From the NCBI RefSeq assembly GCF_003003035.1, contig NZ_PVTS01000017.1, positions 1-64,000 of the forward strand: a stretch of DNA of 64,000 bases. The letters are read 5' to 3'. The notes beneath the pieces are model-generated. The model ran no database searches. It was not told where the DNA came from and was given only the letters and a program-made list of their open reading frames with translations. The stretch's first letter is position 1. Every line of letters starts with the position of its first letter. Below, piece after piece: positions 42,144 to 49,444 of this stretch. The translations under genes and the position numbers were made by a program. Source of the stretch: Marinilabilia salmonicolor. GTDB taxonomy: Bacteria; Bacteroidota; Bacteroidia; Bacteroidales; Marinilabiliaceae.

Positions 42144-43667
42144 TCATTCCTCCTGCTTCTCAAATATCTTCTCCACCGAATCATCAGGACTGATAATATT
42201 GTACCTCGACCAGAAATCATCATCGTAAGATTCAATCTGATCGGACAAGATATAATCTGCCCTGAAAGCATCACTCCACCGGAACTCTTTTCTCTCACCA
42301 TCTCTTAAGTCAGTGATAAGCAATTCGGAAACGGTGTTGAATACAGTACGAATATTCTCTTTTCGGTCAATCACTTTCATATTTACCTCACCTCTGACGC
42401 TGTTCAGAATCCATTTGTCATTCCAGGGCCGGTAATCAATACGGTAGCGGGCAAAAGATGGTTTGGTCCTGAAACGACGGCTGTCACGTCTTATAAGGTA
42501 TTCACGACTTTTCCTTATGGTTTTTCCTGTCATCTGAAAAGAGGCACTCACAATGGCAAAAGATGCTTCATCCACCACAATCTCGCCCTCATAAAGCAAT
42601 TCTCCGGTATCGTTTTGCGGTTCAAAACCAATCACAAACACAGTGCGCCCGTGATCATAATCCATACGTCTAAAAGAGTACTGATAGACAGAATTTCCGG
42701 CCTCATCGGGCAGAAAGCCCCCCTGACGAACAATATCCACCCTGCTGAAAAGGAAAGGTCCTCCCTGCAGCTTAAAATCAATCATTTCCATATCACCGCT
42801 GTATTGCCCTTTCCGGCCTTTCACAAAACGTACCCGCTCCAGAGCATACTCCTGAAAATAAGGAGGCTTAAATATCTCCACCACAGCTTCAGACACATCC
42901 ACATACTTTTTGTCCTGCTGAATGGTCTCCCGAAAAAATGCAGTTAGAATCAGCGGATTTTCCGCATAATTTTCTTTTTTCCTGCGCACCACTTCGCGCA
43001 TTATTTCCTCTGGCTTTACAAGCTTCACCAGCACCTCGGGCAAGTGAACCGATGTTTCGGACAAACTCACCACCACGGTTGTATCAGAAGCAGGAATAAT
43101 CAGTGAATCACGCCGGTACCCAAGGCTGGAAAAGACCAGCTTTTCTCCTGCATATTCAGCCGGCAGGAAAAAACCAAACTTCCCCTGTCGATTGGAGGCT
43201 GTTCCGAGGGATTTTCCTGCAATACCAATATTGACCATATCCATGGGTTCCTGACTTGCAGAGTCAACCACAACCCCACTTATATGAATGGATCCAACAT
43301 CAACCCGCGCAGGCTCGGAGGAGATTATAATCTGCCGGTCCATCTGATGGATTTCCAGCTCCTCCTGATGAAATGTTCTTTTTAACCACTGATCAAGATA
43401 TACCGAATCGGCACGGACATCAACAATGCTGTCTCCGGCAATCAATGATGCATCATAAGAAAAAGCAATGTCGTAACGAACCGATAAGGAATCGAAAAAG
43501 GCAGCCACTGATATATTGTCATAATCAAATGAATATCTCCTCTCCAAAATATTTTCCTGAGACCGAACAGGCAAACTGACAAATAAAAAAGCCCAGAGAA
43601 TAATCCATCTGCCGGGGATTATTGGTCTGATTATCTCTTCAGTATGTTTAGGAAAACTATTCATCAT
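42144..43667 (-). CDS. STN plus carboxypeptidase-regulatory-domain outer-membrane-type protein
   Basis: About 507 residues from ATG 43667 (the TTG at 43676 is less likely). A signal peptide (ILWAFLFVSLPVRSQE) is followed by an STN domain (about 36-105; YDNISVAAFFDSLSVRYDIA), as in the N-terminus of FecA-type receptors. A carboxypeptidase-D-like beta domain comes next (about 117-205; GVVVDSASQEPMDMVNIGI, GTASNRQGKFGFFLP). The rest (205-507), with YAENPLILTAFFRETI, matches the C-terminal part of Bacteroidota carboxypeptidase-regulatory proteins and has no TonB plug or barrel. It follows FecR and sigma genes on the same strand, so it may be the signal input of that system. Ligand unknown. Confidence 0.75.
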   Translation of the reverse strand: MMNSFPKHTEEIIRPIIPGRWIILWAFLFVSLPVRSQENILERRYSFDYDNISVAAFFDSLSVRYDIAFSYDASLIAGDSIVDVRADSVYLDQWLKRTFHQEELEIHQMDRQIIISSEPARVDVGSIHISGVVVDSASQEPMDMVNIGIAGKSLGTASNRQGKFGFFLPAEYAGEKLVFSSLGYRRDSLIIPASDTTVVVSLSETSVHLPEVLVKLVKPEEIMREVVRRKKENYAENPLILTAFFRETIQQDKKYVDVSEAVVEIFKPPYFQEYALERVRFVKGRKGQYSGDMEMIDFKLQGGPFLFSRVDIVRQGGFLPDEAGNSVYQYSFRRMDYDHGRTVFVIGFEPQNDTGELLYEGEIVVDEASFAIVSASFQMTGKTIRKSREYLIRRDSRRFRTKPSFARYRIDYRPWNDKWILNSVRGEVNMKVIDRKENIRTVFNTVSELLITDLRDGERKEFRWSDAFRADYILSDQIESYDDDFWSRYNIISPDDSVEKIFEKQEE

Positions 43668-43810
43668 TCGGTACAAACATCTTTATTTATCTTATATAAT
43701 CCAGTAACGCAAAAGTTAAAGAAAAAGACGAAATCAGGAACTTTTGAAAATATTCCGGACATTATATTTTTCAAAATCCGGCTGCCCACATATCAGGGAT
43801 ATTTTACTAA

Positions 43811-43973
43811 CCTACCTTATACATAAAACAGGTACGATGTAAACAAGCTGAAAGTCTGAGAGCAACAGCCCAGGGCAACGCCCCAGACTATTACTTAAAG
43901 ACCTTCGGCCTTAAAAAACGCAACAACATTATGTATTCCTTTAAAAGGAAAAAGCCTCGCTTTTGGGAGGACT
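43811..43973. repeat. Multi-hairpin element C, copy 2 (internally deleted, inverted)
   Basis: Reverse orientation to copy 1. Both ends are present (CCTACCTTATACATAAAACA and CTCGCTTTTGGGAGG), but the central stem and one of the flanking hairpins are gone, leaving CCCAGGGCAACGCCCCAG as a fused stem. The break is inside the two similar GGGGC/GGGC hairpins, so recombination between them explains the deletion. Confidence 0.85.
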
Positions 43974-44032
43974 GAATTATTCAAAACGAAAACCTATGAA
44001 TCGAAGATCAACGAAGTCAATAACCCAGCCAA

Positions 44033-45034
44033 TTATTTTTGGGCCGACAAGAAGATAGTCTCCCCCTCCCGTTTCGACTCCAGATTAAAGGTAGTACAAA
44101 CGACTTCAAGAACAAAATCCAACGAATTATCACTAAAGCGGGCTGTCAGCTTCTGTTCTCCCAGCTCTTCATCTGAAAACTGAAAATCAGCACTATACAC
44201 ACGGCCAAGAGTCTCAACAACCTCACTCAGGGGGGTTTCTTCAAATTTTATCTGACCGGTAAGCCACGACAAAAGATTGGGATCGGTGGTCTCCACAACG
44301 GAGAGCAAACGGCTTTTTTTATCAAAAAGGGCAGTTTGTCCAACGGTCAGCACAACCATCTCCTGCTCAGAGGGCGGAACCACCTCAACCCGCCCCTCAA
44401 GAACGGCTATTTCGGTTACATCCATGTTGGGATAAGCCCGCACATTAAATTTAGTACCGGTCACACGAATGGTCACATCCCCGGTGTTAATTACAAAGGG
44501 CCAGTCTATATCTCCTTCTACTTCGAAGAAGCCTTCTCCTTCCAGTTCTACAGTGCGTTCCTCATCATTAAATGGCTGATTACATAAAAACCTGGAGCTG
44601 TTGTTAAGAATAACTTTACTTCCGTCACTCAGCAACATCTCCTCGCGCGGCGAGTTGGAAACAATTAAGGAAGATTGATTTACCTGCGGTTTTAAAAGAA
44701 GAAACCACGAAAGTCCAAGAACAACAATTACAGAAGCTGCAACAGCCAGTGTTTTCCCTAAAGAAAACGTCCTGCCTTTTGAAACTTCCGGAAAAGAAGA
44801 CTCTTTTGTAAATCGATGCACATTCTTCCAGGCAGACTCCGTATCTGTTTGCTGAACAAACAAGGCTTCTTCACCCCGAAGCCATGAATCTTTGATACGC
44901 TCCCACTCCTGCTCGTTGGCCCGATCTGCATGAACCCACTGTTCCAGCAATCCCCGGTCAATTTCATCAGCCTCTCCGCTCAAAACACGTGCTGCCAGTT
45001 CCCAGTTTATATTTTTCTCGTTTTCCAACATCAT
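44033..45034 (-). CDS. FecR-family anti-sigma factor
   Basis: 333 residues. A cytoplasmic N-terminal part (1-90) has WELAARVLSGEADEIDRGLL. One transmembrane segment (about 92-114, VAASVIVVLGLSWFLLL) follows. A periplasmic FecR domain contains SPREEMLLSDGSKVILNNSS, VELEGEGFFEVEGD and GTKFNVRAYPNMDVTEIAVL. The C-terminal DUF4974-like part (LLSWLTGQIKFEETPLSEVV) often contacts STN domains. It would hold the upstream ECF sigma at the membrane and pass on an outer-membrane signal. The sigma gene precedes it by about 100 bp and the STN-domain gene follows. Confidence 0.9.
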   Translation of the reverse strand: MMLENEKNINWELAARVLSGEADEIDRGLLEQWVHADRANEQEWERIKDSWLRGEEALFVQQTDTESAWKNVHRFTKESSFPEVSKGRTFSLGKTLAVAASVIVVLGLSWFLLLKPQVNQSSLIVSNSPREEMLLSDGSKVILNNSSRFLCNQPFNDEERTVELEGEGFFEVEGDIDWPFVINTGDVTIRVTGTKFNVRAYPNMDVTEIAVLEGRVEVVPPSEQEMVVLTVGQTALFDKKSRLLSVVETTDPNLLSWLTGQIKFEETPLSEVVETLGRVYSADFQFSDEELGEQKLTARFSDNSLDFVLEVVCTTFNLESKREGETIFLSAQK

Positions 45035-45138
45035 TTCAACTATTTATGAGTTGCTTATATTTTTTGTATATCGGTCTGCATTAACCCCTTCTGTCCTTAG
45101 GGATTGTGCCAAAATAATATAGTGGTCCAAACGCAACC

Positions 45139-45681
45139 TCAGTCCTTTTTATGAGCGATCATCGGATTAAACATCTCCCTGAGTGTCTTAAGTGCTTTTC
45201 CCATCTGTGCTTCCACAGTCTTTTGTGAAATACCTAATTTTCCTGCAATTTCTTTGTATTTAAACCCGTCGAATCTGCTCATTTTAAAAATCTCTCTACG
45301 CCGTGGGGGCATCTCTTCAATAGCCTTCAGAACTTCCCCCACCAACTCGTCCTCCTCTGCACTGTTTTCCTCTTCCGGCAAATTGAACTGATCCTCCACC
45401 GAATAAAAATGAGGTCTGCGCTTCAGTTCATTCAAACAACTATTGCGCACGGCAGTCGTCAGATAACTGTTCAAAGATTCAAGCTTTAACTCTTTCCTTT
45501 TCTCCCAGTACCTGATAAAAACCATCTGCACAATATTCTCAGCCTCCTGCCGATCGGATAAATACCTGAAGGCAAATAACGACAAACGGGCATACGACGA
45601 CCGGAACAGTTCTTCGAAAACATGTTCATCTCCTCTGGCTATGAGTCGGACAATCTCTTTTTCCGATCGTGGTATTTGCAT
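45139..45681 (-). CDS. ECF sigma factor, Bacteroidota FecI-like family
   Basis: 180 residues. Region 2: LFAFRYLSDRQEAENIVQMV near 33-52, then FIRYWEKRKEL and LNSYLTTAVRNSCLNELKRR. Region 4: MPPRRREIFKMSRFDGFKYK near 122-141, then EIAGKLGISQKTVEAQMGKA. This is the 'expansion family 1' type that pairs with FecR. It directs transcription when released. It is the first gene of the minus-strand unit with FecR and the STN-domain gene. Here no SusC/SusD or TonB receptor follows, unlike most such loci. Confidence 0.9.
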   Translation of the reverse strand: MQIPRSEKEIVRLIARGDEHVFEELFRSSYARLSLFAFRYLSDRQEAENIVQMVFIRYWEKRKELKLESLNSYLTTAVRNSCLNELKRRPHFYSVEDQFNLPEEENSAEEDELVGEVLKAIEEMPPRRREIFKMSRFDGFKYKEIAGKLGISQKTVEAQMGKALKTLREMFNPMIAHKKD

Positions 45682-45760
45682 ATTTTTTTGTTTCAGTCAC
45701 TTTAATGACACTAATTTATCAAAAAACCCTTATCGACGTTCATTCTTTTTATTCATTTAA

Positions 45761-46033
45761 CCCACCTTATACATAAAACAATATAGGAGGCAGTACGGAA
45801 ACAAGCTGAAAGCCTGAAAGCAATAGCCCAGGGCAACGCCCTGGGTTGCAATTCCCTACTCTCCCCCGCGGTTTATTGGTCGCGTCGCGACCAATAAACC
45901 GCGGGGGAGAGATATTACAATTTTCCTGGGACGTTGCCCCAGGCTATTGCTTAAAGACCTTTGACCTAAAAAAAACGCAACAACATTATGTATTCCTTAA
46001 AAAGAGAAAAGCCACGCTTTTAGGAAACCTGCA
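45761..46033. repeat. Multi-hairpin element C, copy 3 (inverted)
   Basis: Same orientation as copy 2. The central stem is perfect over 26 bp (45859-45884 with 45886-45911) with a 1-nt loop. The inner ATTGGTCGCG is as in the other copies, but the outer arm reads CCGCGGTTT where copies 1 and 4 read CTCATT; the opposite arm changes to match. The two short flanking hairpins CCCAGGGCAACGCCCTGGG and CCTGGGACGTTGCCCCAGG are present. Confidence 0.9.
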
Positions 46034-46052
46034 TTATACATAATGCTTGCCC

Positions 46053-46153
46053 GAAAAGTCCAATTTCTGCGTTACGTCCTTTCTGAAAACAGTTATTCAT
46101 CAAAGTAAACACCTTGATTTTCAGAAAGGACAAGCCTTGAACTTGGACTTTTC
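46053..46153. repeat. Nested inverted repeat upstream of menA
   Basis: Outer arms GAAAAGTCCAA (46053-46063) and TTGGACTTTTC (46143-46153). Inner perfect 14-bp arms start GTCCTTTCTGAAAA (46076-46089) and end at 46131. The loop is about 28 bases. It begins with TGCTTGCCCGAAAA, a word also found at 62639 inside the small element behind the STAS gene. It lies between element C and menA and could act as a bidirectional terminator or a mobile-element remnant. Confidence 0.75.
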
Positions 46154-46366
46154 AAATCAAGCACTCAGTTTTATTGCTGGCACTACACAATATCAATAAC
46201 ACATTCAGATTATTGACTTATGTGTTTCTCTGAAAAAAGCCCCCCCATTTTGAAGGACTGTCCTGTAAAAAACGGATATTCCTCCAAAAAGCAGTAATTT
46301 TGACGGGAGAAAACCGTTCCTGCCGATAATTGTTTATTGATAGAGAAAACAAAACACAATAATACT

Positions 46367-47266
46367 ATGCCAAATATCAAAGCCTGGGTTATTTCATTGC
46401 GTCTTAGGACCCTCCCGCTGGCACTCTCCACCATCTTTATGGGTTCATTTCTTGCGGTGGATTCTGACACATTTCGTTGGTCTGTACTGATTTGGGCCTC
46501 CCTGACCACTCTTTTTTTACAAATCCTCTCCAACCTGGCCAATGATTATGGCGACGCTCTTTCGGGAGCCGACAATGATGAACGTGAAGGTCCCCGGCGG
46601 GCTCTTCAGCAGGGGGCAATTACCCTGAAGCAGATGAAAGTCGCGATCTCAACTACCGCATTACTGGCTCTAATCTCCGGGCTGACACTTATTTTTATAT
46701 CACTCCAGGGAAATCATCTTTATGCATTCGCCTTTTTCCTGATGGGAATAGCAGCTATTGCGGCAGCTATTCGTTACACCGTCGGACGCAATCCTTACGG
46801 ATACAGAGGTTTGGGGGATTTTTACGTATATCTCTTTTTTGGCCTGATGGGCGTGGGAGGCACCTTTTTCCTGCATTCCGGATACTGGGATTGGTCGGTG
46901 TTGCTTCCTGCCACGGCGGTAGGATTTTTCAGCACCGGAGTTTTAAATTTGAACAACACCAGGGATATTGAAAGTGACAAAAAAAGTGGTAAAAAAACGC
47001 TCCCGGTGATGATGGGGCGCAAAAATGCAGCATTGTACCACTCATTTTTACTATTATCGGGCTGGACTGCAATGGTAATTTGGCTCCTCATTTATGAATC
47101 ACGACCGGGAGCATGGCTGGTATTTTTATCAATGCCATTATTCGTTAAAAACATCATTGCCATTTTCCGGTTCGATGCCCCTTCCGCAAAACTGGATCCT
47201 GAGCTGAGAAATTTATCACTGGGCACCTTACTTTTTGTTCTTTTGTACGGAATAGGTGTTTTTTAA
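46367..47266 (+). CDS. menA: 1,4-dihydroxy-2-naphthoate polyprenyltransferase
   Basis: 299 residues from the ATG at 46367 (MPNIKAWVISLRLRTLPLAL). An integral-membrane UbiA-superfamily enzyme that joins the polyprenyl chain to DHNA, giving demethylmenaquinone. The two aspartate-rich motifs are NDYGDALSGADND near 58-70 and NNTRDIESD near 196-204, which bind the polyprenyl diphosphate through magnesium. About eight hydrophobic helices are readable. The downstream menC starts 20 bp after its stop and menE follows, so this is a menaquinone operon. Confidence 0.92.
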   Translation: MPNIKAWVISLRLRTLPLALSTIFMGSFLAVDSDTFRWSVLIWASLTTLFLQILSNLANDYGDALSGADNDEREGPRRALQQGAITLKQMKVAISTTALLALISGLTLIFISLQGNHLYAFAFFLMGIAAIAAAIRYTVGRNPYGYRGLGDFYVYLFFGLMGVGGTFFLHSGYWDWSVLLPATAVGFFSTGVLNLNNTRDIESDKKSGKKTLPVMMGRKNAALYHSFLLLSGWTAMVIWLLIYESRPGAWLVFLSMPLFVKNIIAIFRFDAPSAKLDPELRNLSLGTLLFVLLYGIGVF

Positions 47267-47285
47267 GAAAATTATAAAGAATGCT

Positions 47286-48308
47286 ATGCTCAAAGCCACT
47301 TTTCGACCATACACACTAAAATTTAAAACGCCGGGAGGAACCTCAAGAGGTGTTCTGACCGAAAAAACCAGTTGGTTCATCACCGTTTGGGACGAAAAGA
47401 ATCCGGACATCAAAGGAATTGGTGAATGCTCTGTTTTGCCAAAACTCAGTCCTGATGACCGCCCGAATATTGAAACCAAATTAGAAGATGTCGCTCGAAA
47501 CACAGACCTTCTGAAAAGCAATTTTCATACTGCTCTTGCTGATTGGCCGGCAATCAGGTTTGCTTTGGAAACAGCCCTGCTTGATTTAGGTAACGGCGGC
47601 AATCAGGAGTTATTCCCCGGTCCTTTCACTTCAGGTACAAAAGGCATTCCCATCAACGGGTTGATCTGGATGGGTTCACCGAATGAGATGAAACAACAAA
47701 TTGAAGAAAAACTTAATGCCGGATTCAGATGCCTGAAAATGAAAATCGGCGCCATAGATTTTCAACAGGAATACAACATCCTGAAAAAACTGAGAAGCAC
47801 ATTCAGCCCCAAAGATCTTGAATTAAGAGTGGATGCCAATGGCGCTTTTTCGGCCTCTGAAGCTCCCTCCATTCTTGAAAAACTGGCAGAACTTAATATC
47901 CACTCCATCGAGCAACCCATCAAAGCCGGTCAGTGGCAGGAGATGGCTCAGATCTGTGAAAGCACGCCCCTGCCCGTTGCCCTTGATGAGGAACTGATAG
48001 GAATAGATGAGCCTGCCCGGAAAGAACAGTTGCTGCAGACCATCAGGCCTCAATACATCATATTAAAACCAAGCCTGACGGGCGGGTTCAAAGCTTCTGA
48101 AGAGTGGATATCGGCAGCAGAAAACAACAATACCGGGTGGTGGGTTACCTCGGCCCTGGAGAGCAATATTGGCCTCAATGCCATTGCACAATGGACAGCC
48201 ACACTCAACAACCCGATGCCACAGGGGCTGGGAACCGGACAGGTATTCTCAAACAACACCAAGTCATCTTTAACCATCAAAATTGGTGAACTATGGATGA
48301 AAAAATAA
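47286..48308 (+). CDS. menC: o-Succinylbenzoate synthase
   Basis: About 340 residues from the ATG at 47286. An enolase-superfamily enzyme that dehydrates SHCHC to o-succinylbenzoate. Visible active-site pieces are CLKMKIGAID near 149 (KxK), LRVDANGAF near 181 (metal Asp), SIEQPI near 209 (metal Glu), LDEEL near 233 (metal Asp) and ILKPSLTGGF near 259 (general-base Lys). Its stop overlaps the menE ATG region by design of tight spacing, the next gene starting at 48309. The start was chosen over the longer frame because the beta strand MLKATFRPYTLKF is the usual beginning. Confidence 0.9.
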   Translation: MLKATFRPYTLKFKTPGGTSRGVLTEKTSWFITVWDEKNPDIKGIGECSVLPKLSPDDRPNIETKLEDVARNTDLLKSNFHTALADWPAIRFALETALLDLGNGGNQELFPGPFTSGTKGIPINGLIWMGSPNEMKQQIEEKLNAGFRCLKMKIGAIDFQQEYNILKKLRSTFSPKDLELRVDANGAFSASEAPSILEKLAELNIHSIEQPIKAGQWQEMAQICESTPLPVALDEELIGIDEPARKEQLLQTIRPQYIILKPSLTGGFKASEEWISAAENNNTGWWVTSALESNIGLNAIAQWTATLNNPMPQGLGTGQVFSNNTKSSLTIKIGELWMKK

Positions 48309-49388
48309 ATGGCAGTGATGGATAATTCATACCAACAATACACATCCCTTACTTTACTGGGTAAGAAATACAACAAAGCAGAATTACTGAAACTGTGTGA
48401 GACAAAACTGCAAAGCAACGAAACACCTGCCTGGGAAAATTTTCTCTATGCTTTCCTGTTGGAATGGCTCAATGACAGTCCCTTTGTGAAGGTTAAGACC
48501 TCAGGCTCCACCGGAACTCCCAAAACCTTGCAGGTCCGCAAGTCGGCTATGCTGCAATCAGCCTTCAACACTCTGGATTTTTTTGATTTAAAAGAAAATA
48601 AAACCGCACTCCTTTGTCTTCCCTGTGAATTCATTGCCGGAAAAATGATGGTGGTAAGAGCCCTGGCAGGGAAAATGGATCTGATCCCGGTTCCTGTTAA
48701 CGGTACTCCTCTGGATCCTCTTAAACATCCGGTGGATTTTGCAGCACTGACGCCACTTCAGATGAGCAATCAGCTTGAAAAAAATTCTGATAAAACACAT
48801 CTTCTCAAAACAGTCATCCTCGGCGGAAGTTCTGTCAGCGAAGAGCTGACGGCCCTCCTTCAGGATCAGCCATTCGAGGCATGGGAGACTTACGGAATGA
48901 CAGAAACCCTTTCGCATGTGGCATTACGTCTTCTAAACGGATCCGGGAAAGACGATTTTTTCACCCCACTGCCGGGAGTCCGAATTGAAACAGACCAGAG
49001 GGAATGTCTTGTTATTGATGTCGCAGGAATCACCAACGGGCCGATGATCACCAACGATATTGTAAATCTTAACAATGACGGAAAATTCAAAATATCGGGA
49101 AGAATGGACAACATCATCAATTCAGGAGGGATCAAAATTTCACCTGAAAAAATTGAATCTCTGATATCAGGAATAATCAGCACCCCATTCTTCATCGGAG
49201 CACTTCCACACCCACAGTTGGGACAGCAACCCGTACTGGTAATGGAAAACCCTCCTGAAGATGAAAATGAATTATTGAATCACATCAAAAAGATGGTTCC
49301 GCAATTCCATGCCCCAAAAAAAATTATTATCCGCAACCCGCTGCCACGAACCGAAAACGGGAAAATCAAACGAACATTGAACGGGTGA
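48309..49388 (+). CDS. menE: o-Succinylbenzoate-CoA ligase
   Basis: 359 residues, an adenylate-forming enzyme that activates o-succinylbenzoate with ATP and CoA. The P-loop is VKTSGSTGTPKTLQV near 61-75, the YGMTETLSH motif near 195-203 is the A5 core, SGRMDNIINSGGIKISPEKI near 263-282 is the A8 hinge, and ENGKIKRTL near the end holds the catalytic Lys of A10. It is much shorter than the E. coli enzyme (about 450), as is usual in Bacteroidota. It begins directly after the menC stop. menD, menB and menF are not in the window. Confidence 0.9.
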   Translation: MAVMDNSYQQYTSLTLLGKKYNKAELLKLCETKLQSNETPAWENFLYAFLLEWLNDSPFVKVKTSGSTGTPKTLQVRKSAMLQSAFNTLDFFDLKENKTALLCLPCEFIAGKMMVVRALAGKMDLIPVPVNGTPLDPLKHPVDFAALTPLQMSNQLEKNSDKTHLLKTVILGGSSVSEELTALLQDQPFEAWETYGMTETLSHVALRLLNGSGKDDFFTPLPGVRIETDQRECLVIDVAGITNGPMITNDIVNLNNDGKFKISGRMDNIINSGGIKISPEKIESLISGIISTPFFIGALPHPQLGQQPVLVMENPPEDENELLNHIKKMVPQFHAPKKIIIRNPLPRTENGKIKRTLNG

Positions 49389-49414
49389 TTATGGTTATTT
49401 CCGGTCATCTTTGG

Positions 49415-49422
49415 TATCTTTG
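49415..49422 (+). promoter_or_regulatory. TATCTTTG -7 element of uvrA
   Basis: Perfect TAnnTTTG, about 23 bp before the uvrA ATG, after the men genes. A GAGAGGAAAC ribosome-site-like word lies just before the ATG. uvrA is therefore likely read independently of menE. No convincing -33. Confidence 0.5.
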
Positions 49423-49444
49423 CAGGTCAATTTGAGAGGAAACA

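Noticed and set aside
42024-42308. A plus-strand 94-residue frame
   Set aside because: It overlaps the 3' end of the STN gene on the other strand and starts in a repeat; low-complexity composition.
42144-45681. Polysaccharide-utilisation locus suggested by sigma/FecR genes
   Set aside because: No SusC, SusD, or glycoside hydrolase gene is present.
43811-46033. Composite transposon bounded by element C copies
   Set aside because: No transposase, and no target duplication could be found around the pair; the copies look like non-autonomous structural repeats.
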